From NCBI GenBank assembly GCA_027924645.1, contig BSBN01001225.1:13844001-13908000 (forward strand): 64,000 nucleotides of DNA, given 5' to 3'. Origin of the DNA: Cunninghamia lanceolata (lineage: Eukaryota; Streptophyta; Pinopsida; Cupressales; Cupressaceae). Of this stretch, positions 46,702 to 59,200 are shown piece by piece. Under the pieces are notes generated by a model. That model saw nothing but the letters and a program-made list of their open reading frames with translations. It had not been told where the DNA came from and did not search any database. Position numbers and translations under genes: made by a program. The stretch's first letter is position 1; each line of letters opens with the position of its first letter.

Positions 46702-47658
46702 TGTCAGGAATTAAGGTGTCTCAACCTTGCAATTCCTAGCATTGATTATTTTGATTATTTATTTATTTATTTATTTGCCTATGATGTAATTTATGTTGTA
46801 CATCCTATTTTTTCATTTAGTGTGAAGTGGCATGGTGAGTTGTCACTCAACTTGTAATGTGACTAGGGTGGTCAACTCATCCCATGTGGAGAATAGGCAT
46901 CCCATATTGTGGTAGAGGTTTTCTACCATGTGTCAGCATCTTGTGAAGTGTGTAAGGAGTTATGATGCACGTAAGTGTTATGACAGACTCTATGATGTGT
47001 AAGAGCCATGCATAGAATATTCTATGATAGGTGAAGACAAGTGTCAAAGAGCATCTTTGAGGAAGGCATCTTTGGGTGCCCAAGGTGGGTTATGACAAGT
47101 TGTAAGAGGAATATGCTATTTTTAGTCAGTTATGATAGATTCTCTTACAACTGTAAGAGCTATCATGTATGATAGATTCTATGATAGCTGTAAGGTGCGT
47201 AAGAGCATTTGTCATAGTCTATCTAGGGATTAGGTGACCACATTGGGAAGGCATGTTGTGAAAAGTGTAAAAATGTTGTTGTAATGTTGGACAAGTGTCC
47301 CTAGGCGTGGATAATGGGCCATGAGGCCAAGCTGGATGCCCATCTCTAGATGCTTCTCATTTTTGCCTTGTAAACTCTATAAAACAGGTGCTTGGAGTTG
47401 TAGTACGTATTGTGTATTGATAGGTATTGTTATGCTATCAAAATAACTCCAGAAATAACAATCGAAGACACCTGAGAGATTGCATTGCAAGTGTATTGTA
47501 AATTGTTATTGTTTTAATAATACATTGTGTAGGTTTTGGAGTGTGGGGTGTTAATCACATAACATAATGGTAACTGTAAGGATTTTAAAGAATTTGCATA
47601 CTTCACCCCTCATTAGATTGGTGTAGGAAGTGTGTTCTACATTTGTTGCTTCCTTTCA
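46702..47658 (+). repeat. 5' LTR of the truncated copia element
   Basis: Starts TGTCAGGAATT where gypsy RT homology stops, and ends TTTCA just before the primer site. U3 holds a (TTAT)n run (46753-46777) and at least five copies of a TATGATAGATTCTATGATAG/TGTAAGAG-like word pair between 46950 and 47220. TATAAAA at 47378-47384 places the start of transcription near 47410. Confidence 0.75.
47378..47384 (+). promoter_or_regulatory. TATA box of the copia LTR
   Basis: TATAAAA in CTCTATAAAACAGG, about 275 bases before the LTR end. Confidence 0.65.
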
Positions 47659-47660
47659 AT

Positions 47661-47672
47661 TGGTATCAAAGC
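47661..47672 (+). promoter_or_regulatory. Primer-binding site of the truncated copia element
   Basis: TGGTATCAAAGC, one mismatch from the Met-tRNA site, two bases after the LTR end. Confidence 0.8.
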
Positions 47673-47777
47673 TTGATCACCATTGATCGTAGTTGTTGGG
47701 TAGGGGTTTTTTTGTACTAATCTTTGATTGAGTGGGAGTCTGTACAGAGTATTCTATAATCTTATTGTAGCAAGGAA

Positions 47778-49080
47778 ATGGCAGGCACATCTGGAAGAAT
47801 AGAGTTGGAAAAGTTTAATGGTAGCAATTTTGAGTTGTGGAAACTCAAAATGGAAGACATGCTTGTTGATAGAGACTTGTGGGAAATAATTTCTGGTATA
47901 AAACTGGCGGTAATGACTCAAGAAGATTGGGATCTCAAGGATCGGAAAGATAAGGGTCTTGTGAGACTTTTTCTTATTAAATGTCCATGAAGAGAAGACT
48001 GCAAAAGAACTATGGAAGAAGTTGGGAGATGTTTATCAATTCAAATCCCTAGTGAACAAGCTATCCCTAAGAAATAAGCTATATTCTCTAAGGATGGAAG
48101 ATGGGGGATTGGTTGTAGATCACTGGAATGCCTTTAACTTGCTAGTTGCACATTTGAGTTCCGTTGGTGTGAAGATGGAGGAGGAGGATCATTGCATGAC
48201 ATTGCTGTATTCTTTACTAGATTCATGGGACCACCTTGTGATGGCCATTGGGAGTACCACTACCACCTTCAAGAGGGATGAAGTGGTTTCTTCTCTATTG
48301 TTTGAAGATATGCAGAGAATGTCTTTTAAAATGGCTAAGGAGGCTCTTGCGGTTTGTGGTAGGTCCAAGGAAAAAGGAAAGAAGAAGGACAAGAAGAAAG
48401 AAGACAAAGGTAGATCTAAATCCCATGGGAGATCAAAGTCTCCTAGAAAGTTCAAGGCCTTATGTTTGATCTATGAAAAACCTGGTCATTTCCATAAAGA
48501 ATGTAAAGAGGAGAAAAAGAAGAAGAAGAAAAACCAAGATTCTAACTCTGATAAGTCCTCTCAAGATGATAGAGAAGCATTTGTCGCTGTCTTGGCAACA
48601 CATGCATCTGAGGATGTGTGGTTAATAGATTCTAGCACATCATTTCATATGACATCCCACAAAAATTGGTTCTTAAAGTACAAAATATTAGATGGTGGGA
48701 AGGTGTGCTTGGGTGATGATTCTCATCTAAAAATAGTTTGTCATGGAAGAGTCTTGATTAAATTCCCTAATGGTCAAGTGAAGGGGATCAATGGTGTACT
48801 ACACATCCCTGGGTTAGCACAAGACTTGTTATTTGTAAGAAAACTAAATGATGTGGGTGTGTAGGTTGTTTTCTCAAATGGAGGATGCAAGATGATGAGA
48901 GGAGCTATGGTGTTGGCTAAGGGTGTTCAGATTGGCACTCTATTTCAGCTTGATGCATGTGCAATCCAGTGCAATAGTACCTCTGTTTTGAAGAAGAAAG
49001 CTTTAGATTCTTCATCCTCACCATTGGAACCAGTAGGCAAGAAGACTATTACATCTACTTTTGATGGTCGTGCATTCTAG
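47778..49080 (+). pseudogene. Copia gag and protease (inactive)
   Basis: ATG at 47778 opens a plant copia gag (GRIELEKFNGSNFELWKLKM). A frameshift near 47985 leads to the 48022-48864 frame with the UBN2 capsid helices (LRMEDGGLVVDHWNAFN, LLYSLLDSWDHLV), a Lys-rich tract and a knuckle CLIYEKPGHFHKEC whose second cysteine is Tyr. The protease reads WLIDSSTSFHMT, so the DSG active site is DSS. Both changes would abolish function. A TAG at 48862 follows the conserved LLFVRKLNDVGV. Confidence 0.88.
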
Positions 49081-50289
49081 GTACCCAAGGGTGCTCATTC
49101 TATGAATATGAAACTTCCTACTGAGAAAATAATGTTATGGCACCAAAGGCTTGGCCATATTAGTGAAAAGGGTTTGAAAGCCCTAAAAAATAAAAACATC
49201 ATTGAGGGTATGAATGATTGTAACCTTGAGTTCAATTTCTATGAACATTGCATATATGGAAAACAAAATTGTGTTGAGTTCTGAGGTGTTTGATCTTATT
49301 CATTTTGATGTTTTTGGTCCTATTAATGTTCCTTTAATTTTGAAATCTATGTATTTTGTTTCATTTATTGATGACTATAGTAGAAGCACATGGGTATATT
49401 TCCTTAGGAGAAAATTTGAAGTTTTTGCAAGATTCAAAGAGTTTAAGGCTCTTGTCGAGAATCAGAAAGATATAAATATTAAATGTTTGAGAATTGACAA
49501 TGGTGGTGAGTTTTACTCAGTAGATTTTGACAAGTTCTCTAAAGAACAAGGTATTGAGAGGCATAAGACAACTCTGTATACCCCTCAGTAAAATAGAGTT
49601 GCACAAAGAATGAATAGAATGTTGATGGAGAGGGCTAGGAGCATGTTAAGTGGAGCTAACCTAGAACAAAAGTTTTGGGCTGAAGCTATTGCTACTACTT
49701 GTTACCTAATTAATAGGTCTCCTACATCAGTGCTCGTTAACAAGACCCCTATGGAGGCATGGTCTAGTAAGAAGCCTTCTTTGAGACATCTTCAAGTATT
49801 TGATTGTGAAGCATATGCACATGTCCCTAAGGAGAAGAGGTCCAAGTTGGAGAACAAGACAGTTAAATGTATCTTCATTGGTTATGGTATCGGTGTGAAA
49901 GGGTACAAGCTATGGGATCCAGTGGCCGAAAGAGTTCTATATAGAAGAAGTGTGATCTTCAAAGAGCTCAATCCTTCTTTTGTTGTTTTATAGCCAGAGA
50001 AAGAAGAAAATAAAGATGATGTGGTTTAACTTCCTTCAACCCCTAAGAAAGCTGAACCGAAGACACCAGTTGGACTTGATGGTGAGGAGAGCTCTAGCAG
50101 CTTTGAAAGTTTAGAAGAAGAAAATAAAGAAGCTCAACCTAAACTTGTGAGGAGGTCCATAAGAATAAGGTGACAACCTAAAAGGTTTGATTATTCATTG
50201 CATGATTCTAATTGTATTTTTGCTTTGATTTCTAATGTTGATGAGCCTAGGACCATAAGGGAGGCTATGGGTATGAAAGATGCAAGTTC
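49081..50289 (+). pseudogene. Copia integrase and RT start (inactive)
   Basis: The zinc domain has LWHQRLGHISEKGL but YEHC where CxxC is needed, followed by a frameshift near 49280. The core has FDVFGP (first Asp), IDDYSRSTWVYFL and IDNGGEF (second Asp). After the TAG at 49588 the third catalytic Glu is Gln (VAQRMNR instead of VAERMNR). The C-terminal part is recognisable: YLINRSPTSVL, HVPKEKRSKLENK and CIFIGYG. After an acidic linker, DEPRTIREAMG begins RT and stops at the LTR junction at 50290. Confidence 0.88.
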
Positions 50290-51759
50290 TATTGTGATGT
50301 TCACAACAAGCCCCATTTTACCCTCTATAAAAATGAGGACCCTACCTGCTTTTGCTTTCTTGTGGTTTGGTCTTGCTTAATGGTAAAGGGGAATTGTACT
50401 AGATGCTAGAAATACCTGAAAAATCAAAATGCATAGTATTAAGGAGAAACAGGGGTTACTAGTAGGTTCTGCATGAAAAATGATTTAGGGTTTCTTTTTG
50501 AACCAAATGTTAATTCTATTCTGTGAAGTAGAGTGGTTTTTGTGAAAATACAATGTTAAGTCAAGTTTGTATTTTAGATACAAAACTTCAGGCATATGAG
50601 ATGCTGATGTTTGTTGTGTTGTGATACAAAAAGGGTGGTCTTTGTCATTTTTTACATATTGTATCTTGAATGTTAAAACTTAAATATGCAAGACCAGACC
50701 CGATCGAGTTCTAAAATAAATTGAATAGGTGCTAGATTCCACAATTGTATTTGTGTATTGTATGTATGAACCCGTGCATTCAATATACAAAAAAGGGAAT
50801 ATACATGTCCGAACCCAAAAAATATATATAATATGGTGTATAAAAGTCAAAATTTGAACAAATGTATATTGCATATCCGCATGTATATTTGTTTGTATTT
50901 GAGTGCAAGTACAATTTCAGATTTTAAAGAAGGGTTAAAAGCGATTTAATTTAGCGGAGCCCACGAGGGTATTATCATAAAAGGTTTCCAATATACAAAA
51001 GCATAGTATACATGGATATACATACAAAAAGCGGACCTAAAAATGATTCAAATATGGTGTATAACAAACTAAGGTCTGCGCTTTTGTATGTATGTTATGC
51101 AAATGCAATATACAAAAAAAACAAAGATGCAAAGATAAAACACTAAAATTAACAAAAAGTTAACATCAGTCAATACATATTTTAGATCCATGCTTGTATG
51201 TTTGAATATATATATTACATATACATTGCGGGATAAAAAAGTTAGATACAAAACCTGACGTAATTAAAAGTTGAATATTGTATGTGTTAGGTAGAGTCCA
51301 CATTGGTATGGTCAGAATGCAAAATACATAAGTGATACAAATGACAGATATACAAAGCCAGACTTAAAGCAAAGTGCGATATATTTCATAACCATGCTGG
51401 AGTCTGAGTTTGTATGTTTCAATGATTATATAAGTATATACATAGGAATATACAAAATTTAAGATACAAAGAAAGGGTGTGGAAATTAACATATACAATG
51501 TTCAAAATACCAATTAAATGGGAAATTAGACATGATTTGAACTATATGCATTAATTGCAGCATTCAATGCACATCTACCATTAAAAACTTAGAATTTGAG
51601 TAGATAAAAAGTGAAATTTGAGTATGTTATTTTCATAATTGCATTCGAAGGGCAAAATTGTAGAATTTCACAGAGCTAGAGGAAAAGGGTGATTCAAGAG
51701 TTGAACGAGAATTTGAGAATGGTAATGGTGAGGTTTGAATGGTAAATCTATTATCAACA
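50290..51759 (+). repeat. LTR in front of ORF copy A, with hairpin array (right edge tentative)
   Basis: Starts TATTGTGATGTTCACAACAA, the same terminal hairpin as at 60082 (- strand) with TG changed to TA, followed by GCCCCATTTTAC. It interrupts copia RT. A TGTAT/ATACA array fills about 50640-51480. A TATATGCAT motif near 51544 may be the TATA box. The proposed end TTATCAACA at 51759 is followed within 31 bases by a splice donor. No convincing primer site was found, so the edge is uncertain. Confidence 0.55.
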
Positions 51760-51789
51760 TTCTTAAAGTCAAACCAGTTGCGAATATAG

Positions 51790-52050
51790 GTATGTACCTA
51801 AATACCATTAAAATTTAGTTAAATGAAATGGGGATTAGTTACAGTAAATTTCATTAAGAAAATGATGCAAGTTAGTCCAAATTACTGTAGTTAATTATAG
51901 GAAATGAATTTAATATTGTTAGATCCAGTAAATCCCAAATGGAGAAAATGACGAAAAAGGCCTAAGGTAATTGTAAAAAAGTAAAAATCCATGATAAACC
52001 CTAGGAAGAGATGCAAACAAGGGGGTTAAATGTATAATTTTTCTTGACAG
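51790..52050 (+). other. Probable intron directly upstream of ORF copy A
   Basis: Donor ATAG|GTATGT at 51790 and acceptor TTTTTCTTGACAG ending at 52050. The ATG follows at 52052. Matches the arrangement upstream of ORF copy B (intron 14120-14321). Confidence 0.5.
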
Positions 52051-52051
52051 G

Positions 52052-55000
52052 ATGGCCCCAAAGCAGAGGAAAGTAGATACTAAGTCGGCAGGTGAAAAAG
52101 AGAAAAGAATCTGAAAAAGGAACTGATTAGGGAAGAATTTCTATTATATAGAGGGTATTCCTCTTTGATATATAGCATGAGCGGAACAGTTACAAATACA
52201 AATGTTGGCCAGTATGATGCAGAAGATGTGTTACAGAATATTACAGCACCTGATGGTACTCCCGACATAAAAAGTATCTGGGAAAAGGGCTTGTACAAGG
52301 CTACTAGATTTCTGTTGGCAATGGAGGCCAAAGATTTGGTACTGGAGTGTATAAGCTGGTATGATTTGAGTAACAGAAGAGTAGTGCATAAAGGGGAGAT
52401 TATTACAAATTTGTCTACAGAGGGAATAACCAGAAGATTTGGCTTGGAAATTCAAGATCAAATGATGGATGTTGATATAGATTAGTATGCTTCAGACTTT
52501 GCTACAAATGAGAAGGAATGTAAAAGTGTAATTTTCTACAATTGGTATACAACTGAAAACAAACCAAAGGTTGCAATAAGAGTACCAAAGAATTTATATA
52601 GGATTGATTTCAAGGAGGAGATACATATAATGATCACATTATTGAGCAGGTTAGTTAGGTTGAAAGATGCAGAAAAATTTGAACCATGGATGTTCACCAT
52701 TATTTAGTTTATAAGAGAAAAGCTTGGAACAATTCATTGGGCCAAGGCTATTATCACTACAATATGGAAGCAAGTAATGGGGAGGAATAAATAGAAGAGT
52801 TTATATATGTCTTCTTATGTGGTTTATTCATGTGCAGTTTGAATGCAACCAATGGATGGGATTGATAGAGTAGGTACCTTGGGAAATGGTCTGGGTCAAA
52901 AGTTAGTTTATGATCATTATCCTGATTTACAGGAGGGTCATCCCAAAATAATGTGTTACACTTTTTGGCCAAACTTGACATTGAAATCAACATTTTGAAC
53001 TGAATCTTCACATTCAAATACCTATAGCCGCTAAACCGTTAGGAATTTGAAGATGATGTGAACTAGTGAATTGTGAGATTTTGTTTGTAGAATCTAAATA
53101 TATATTTTTTAAAAAATTTAGAGTTAAATTGTAAAAGTTTTTGGATCTCCTTTGATAACTAGTTTTTAATAGTAAACAACATTTTTTAAAGTGATGTGTA
53201 TTCCGTAGCACATAACTTTTTTTCTACGAAGGATAAAATTCTGACTCTTTTGAATTTAGATTGGTAACATTGATATATAGGGCATACATTTGGTTTCATA
53301 ATGTTTTGTTGAATATTTTCTTTTTAATTAAGTTTTGAAGTCAAACCAATTATAATTTAGACATAGGTGTATTCCATTAAACATAACTTTTTTTGTATGT
53401 ATCGAAAATCAATTTTTCTTTTTTTGTTGAAACAAGGACATCAATACCTAGGGAGTAGATATTTTTTAGAATTTTTTTCACCAATTTACTAATTCGCCAT
53501 GTGTGTAGAATAGAGAACTTGATGTTCGATGAAAAACCTACATTCACAAGAAATAAAAAATAAATATAATAATCAAATTAAATATATTTAAAAATTGTAC
53601 TTTTTTGGAAGCTTATAATAAGGACTACATACTTACAAAACATAAATTTTAAATGAATTCATTTGATCCCCCAAAAGGTAAATCAAAAGTAGTTTTTTAT
53701 CAGCATTTTGATAGGTGTAGAGGAGACTCCATTATAGGTATGGTTTAAAACTAGCGGGGTTTTATCCAAGGGGGTTTAAATCTAAGGAGGTTTGATCAAA
53801 CCCTCTTCAATTAAAATCCTTTAAATGGAACCTTTCAAGGCTTAAATCATTATATTTTCTAAAAATATGTGATTTCAAAAAAATCAGGGTGTCCCAAAAA
53901 GTGTAACCCATTATTGTGGCAGCACCTAGGAAGAGAATGCACTAAGAAAATATGCACTAGTGAATGATGTATTCTATACTTATCTAGTAAGAGTTTTGAC
54001 AAGGGGTAAGCATAGGAGGTTATCAGAGGAGGCAAAAAATTCCATAAGCCTTTTTAGTTCTTGGTATATACAATTCCCTACATTCACATACATTAAAACT
54101 AAAGGATTTGACGGTCCTCTAGATAGATTGATTGTATTAGAATTCTCTAGACAAATTTTGAATGTGTTTGAGATGTATAACAAGAAGTTTGGTAGAGGAA
54201 ACATCAAGTTCCTTTGGGTGATTGGTAGGTATTCCTGTTATAATGAAGATATAGCTCAATATTCAGAAAAAGAGCTAAGGTATTATGGATTCAAAGAATT
54301 TGATTTAGCTAGGCACTTTGATCCTTTCCATAGGATCCAAAATTACATTGATCATAAATACAAGCATCAAATACATATTGAAGATTTCTGGTCAGATTGT
54401 GAGAATGAAAGAGAGGTGAGGAAGAGGGCTCACAAAAGATTAACTTTAGAGAAAATGAGAACAATGGGGGAAATCAGTGTACCCCAAGAAATTACAAAAG
54501 ATGATGGTAAAGTATTACACCACATCTATGAAAGCAAGAAGCTACTACCCATTAATGAGCTAGATTGGGAAGAGCCAGGAGAAACATCTTTAGAAGCTAT
54601 ATCAAAGCCAATTATTTTGTTTTTTAAAACATGGTTAAAGGATAAAATAGAAGAGCTTAAGGCTAAAGGTATTGTAGCCACATACCAAAAGAAGGGTAAG
54701 AAAAGAGAGAAAATGAGGATGATTTACAATGTTTTTATGAAAAGAAAAGGAAAATTGTAGAGGCTAAAGTTATTGAAAAGGATAAAAATGCAACATTGAT
54801 GGATCCTTATGCACAAGGTGTCACAGTTGCAATAGATTTAGGAACATTCATAGAAGAAGGGTCATCAAGCCAAGGAATTAATGTAGAACAAACACAAACA
54901 CCAAGGGTGCCAGCAGGACAAGATGTAATGAAAGCTATAATTATAGACTCTCTAAAGGGGAAGGCACCGATATCCACTGAGGTTGTACATGCTCCATAGG

Positions 55001-55540
55001 AAGAGATCAGACAAAAGCTTATATCTACTAAATCTACACAAGAAGAAAGAAGACAGAGCTACATAAAGGTTAAATAGGAGTTAACTGAGGAAAGTCTGCA
55101 AGGGTAAAAAGTCCAAGAGATCAAAAAGGTGAGTGAAATTGTAAATGTTGAGAATGATAGTGGTGATGAAGAAGAAACACAATTTGAAGCAAATATAGTG
55201 GCAGAGAATGAAGAGAAGGAAGAAGCATAAAAAATCTCCCTTATAGTAGAAGAACACAATGCTCAAGTGCCTATTGAGAAGACGCAAACCCCAATATCAA
55301 AAGAAGAAAATGTGCAAGAGGAGACAGAGGATCCTTTTGGTCCACTTGTGCCACAAGAAATCATAAAAGGAGTACAAGAGGTTGCACAATAGGTGGTAGA
55401 AGAAGAAAAAGAAGTAGAGAGAGCTACAAAGGAGATGGATATATCTTAAAGCCAACTATTATCAAAAAAATGGGAACAATAGCATAAACAATAAATTATC
55501 CAATAACCCAATGAAATTGAAACAAATAAGATCAAACACA
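52052..55540 (+). pseudogene. Long unidentified ORF carried behind an LTR, copy A
   Basis: ATG 52052 is followed by a basic start (APKQRK). A one-base frameshift in the A-rich stretch near 52100 leads to LIREEFLLYRGY and the conserved N-terminal domain (FEPWMFTII, MSSYVVY, YDHYPDLQ). A 991-bp DNA transposon (52936-53926) interrupts it. It resumes in 53930-54700 with ALVNDVF, WYIQFPTFTYI, EDFWSDC, RLTLEKM and KDDGK, all matching copy B. A frameshift near 54700 leads to a Glu/Gln-rich tail with many TAG/TAA codons (for example at 55476, 55485 and 55497) in a run that reads as Gln-rich. It lacks the coiled-coil and acidic C-terminus of copy B. Function unknown. Confidence 0.7.
52936..53926. mobile_element. 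Non-autonomous DNA transposon with 33-bp terminal inverted repeats
   Basis: The ends 52936-52968 and 53894-53926 are inverted copies matching at 28 of 33 positions, sharing AATAATG and GTTACACTTTTTGG. Removing the element restores the protein match to ORF copy B (LQ|EENALRKYALVND). The flanks CAGGAG and TAGGAAG suggest a short, eroded target duplication. The 925-bp interior is AT-rich with no transposase, so it is MITE-like. The superfamily is not clear from these ends. Confidence 0.8.
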
Positions 55541-56298
55541 AAGAGCACAAATACCTTGCAAACCTTTCTATTCTGTGACTTCCATTGGTCGCCTATCTTG
55601 AATTGATCTCATATATGAATAGAGCCCTCAGAAGGTGCACTTCCTTGCTTTTTTCCAAGATGACAATGGAGAATGGCTTTTGATAGGTTTTGCAATGAAG
55701 AGGATCTTCACAATACAATGATAATGGTGTGATAATTGATCTCAAGCTATGGAGTGGTTTGTGCCAAAGGCGCATTGTGATTCATGCAAAGTAAGTTTAT
55801 AAAAAGCTTTGATGGATGAAATGGAGGAATAAGGGTTGTATTTATAGAATTGTGACAAAGAAGATCAATAGTGTAGAATGAATAAGAAGATGAACAATGT
55901 AGAATGAATAAGAAGATAAAGGTTGAGGAAATTTGAGAGGATGTGTGCAAATAGGGAGAGGACAAGTGTCTTGCTCTATTTTGAGATATGGGAGTTAACA
56001 GAATAGATTGAGGAGTTAACTGAGATGATTGATCAGTTAATTGGGTTGATTGGGGAGTCAATAGAATAGATTGACCAATGAACTCAATTGACTGATTAGT
56101 TAACAGATTTGATCGGAGGAGAAATAGGACATGTGGGTGAGAGAATATTAGCTAATTAAATATTAAAATATTTAATTACATGTGCACATGGATTAATTGA
56201 ATTATTTTTGGTATTAATTCAATTTTGGAGGAAATAGGTAATTTAAATAAATATTTGGATTTATTTAAATATAGAGAATGATTTGATATTTATGGACT
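55541..56298. other. Non-coding stretch with short tandem repeats
   Basis: Includes a doubled 27-bp phrase with GTAGAATGAATAAGAAGAT (about 55868-55920) and six degenerate 20-22-bp units built on GAGTTAACAGAATAGATTGA (about 55988-56115). The open frame on the - strand at 55747-56061 is produced by these repeats and is not a gene. I see nothing else here. Confidence 0.55.
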
Positions 56299-59200
56299 TG
56301 TTGATGATTGTTTTGATGCAATCATACCAATTAGTTAAAATTCACATAAAATGAACCAAAACTGACTTGAAAGATATGAAGGAATCGGTTAAGATCCACT
56401 TAATCCCAAGTTTAATATGGTCAGATTTTGACCTGTTGGGCAAATTCAATTGGTCGATGTGAAGCCGTAATGTTCAAGGGGCCTTACGTAGTTTAGGGTT
56501 TCTTGATGATTACTTGACTCAAACTATGCAAAAAGATCATAAATATCAGCAAGTTGTTCATTCCTTTTGCATAAAATATTTACTATGTTGCAAAACTTTA
56601 AATAGTCTTCTTCAGATTATTGTAGCTTTCTCCTTTTAAATATTTATGAAAATTGTCTACTTTTAACTCTGTTATGCATGCTCTTTTCAAATATGAGACA
56701 AATTTCTTTCAAATTTCTACGTTTTAAGCTAACTATTTTCAGATGGGTTGGGAAAAGTTAGAGAGATCTAATCTAAACTTCATTTAAATCTACCAAATGA
56801 TCTAGTTGTTCTGTTATGCACTTTATAAATAATACAACAATTTGATCAAATCCACAGACAAAACCTTAAATGTATATTCTAAGCATTTTCACAAACATAC
56901 ACCTAAGATTGCAAGCTCTAATAGAAAATGTTTGAAACACAAAGAAGAGTAGGAAAACACTCAGGAGATAGATGCAAAATTCTAGATTCAATTGTATTAG
57001 AAACAGACAGTCATATAAGATTTACAATGTATGAATGACTCTTAGCTTCAATGATCAAACTACAGAAAACTTACAAGCTTTACAGATATAGTAAGGAAGC
57101 TAGACATTCCATGCATTCCTTATTGCAGACACAGGTGACCTCCTTCTTCTACTTCTAAACTAAAAGGTCCCTCTACTCTAAAAAATGCTACATTTTACAA
57201 ATCTCTGCTGCTACAAAAATCTCTATGTAGCCCCTATGTAAAGTTTTACAGTGTATTAAGGCACAATATATAGACTTTCTGATTGTCCTTAATACAACTC
57301 AAAACCCTAGTTTAACAATGGTTCAAACTTCCAGTTACAACAATAAATGCTGGAGATCCAATCTCCCAAAATATCTCTCAGCATACATCCAATCTGGGCG
57401 AAATATGCCCTTCTGAAACCCTAGCAGCTCAATAGTAACTTCTGTTTGTCTGCTGTGATGATATTTCAACTACATTTTGTCTTCATCAATGAAGACCTTT
57501 GACTTCCTCGCCCTTCATCCTTATCTTCCTCTACTCTTGAGATCTGATTTCCTCCTCCGTGATGTCATCGCCATTAAGTTTCAGCTCCTTCTTCAACTGC
57601 AAACCTGCAAAAATGGATAAGCCATAAGTATCATCATTTAATAAACCTGCAAGAAGAAAAAAAATAGCTGCCAAATCTAGTCGTGACTGTGTGAACGCAT
57701 CGATCGGGCCCTAAATCTATGGAAATCGTGTCCAAAAATGCATATACAGCGTCCAAAATAGTCAGGTCAACCATCGTTGACCGAAAATATGCATTCGGGC
57801 TTCAAAAATAACTTCAAAATTTCTATCACTTCACTCTCCCGCTCATTTTCCTTTGTTTAAATCCATGTATATTGATATACATGCCGGGCGCGATACCTCC
57901 GTTAAATCAAATTTCAATCCTCCTTTTGCTTCCATGCTGTATGTAGCGCTTGTATATGTGCAATGTATGTCGGTTGTATATCGCAATATACAAACGCAAA
58001 ATATACAAGTACCTAACTCTATTTTATAACTTTCTCAATTCCACCTAATGTATAAATGCAACGTATATCAACTTGTATATAAGAATATACAAGCGCAAAA
58101 TATACATTGAATTAACTCTTCTTTATGAAATTTCAATTCCGGGCAATGTATAAAACACTTATATCTTTCGATATACATTTTGGATGTGAAGCCTTCTATA
58201 TATTGCATTTTGATTTACCTTGAGTTCCGCGTTGTATGCTACTCAATGTATGTTTCGGAACATACATACAAACGTGGAAATATACAACAAATTAACTTCA
58301 TTTAACAACTGCCTCAGGTCCGCAATGTATACCTCGATGTATGCTGAGCAAAGTATATTTTGATATACATTTTGGATGTGATACATTGGCTTCAATCGGA
58401 TTCTAATCTTTTTGGATTCCGGCTTGTATTCAGTGATGTATGTTTGATAATATACAAGTCGGATACGATACAAGCACTAAATCGGATTTTAATTTTCATT
58501 TGGGTTTTGGCTTGTATGTCGCTCTGCATATCGGTTTGTATATCGCAATATACAAACACCAAAATATATAAGCATTTAACTCTATTCTATAACTTTTCAA
58601 ATCTGCGGCTTGTATATGGCAATGTAGATAAATTATATACAAGCCAGACACATACATTGATTTAACTCTTCTTATCCTTCCCTTGCGTCCATGCAATGTA
58701 TAAGTGCCTTTGTATCCTTCAGACATTTCACTCGAACATGATACAAACGCTTAACCGCATCATATTTTCCCTCTAATTCCACATTGTACATTTCGGAATG
58801 TATGCCCATGCTGTATGTAATCCTTTTGTATATTCTGAAACATACAAGTATTTAAGTCCATTTAATAAACTTTCGGGTCCGCATTGTATATGGACGTTGC
58901 ATGTTCCAAATGTATGTAAAAATATATAAGTCCGGAATGTGCAACAAATTAACCTTGTTTAATAACCTTTCGGGTCCGCGTTGTATATGGACGTTGCATA
59001 TTGGCTTGTATGCATTGTTTGTATCTTTAGATATACAAGTCCGAAAACATACAAGGACTTTTCTCTGTTTGATAAACTTTCAATTCCGGCACTTGTATAT
59101 TTCGAATGTACGTATCCTCCGATATACAATCCAGATGCGATACAATGACCTAATCAGATTCTAACCTCTCTTCGATTCCATGTTGTATGTATGTGTTGTA

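Larger units (their letters stand above)
46702..50289 (+). mobile_element. Ty1/copia element, 5' part only
   Basis: LTR 46702-47658, primer site, gag, protease, integrase and the first codons of RT in copia order. It is cut at 50290 by another LTR. The 3' LTR is absent, so the target duplication cannot be checked. Key residues are lost in several domains (see the two coding entries). Confidence 0.85.

Noticed and set aside
55747..56061. Pro/Ser/Thr/Gln-rich ORF on the - strand
   Set aside because: It is generated by the 21-bp tandem repeat; there is no conserved context.
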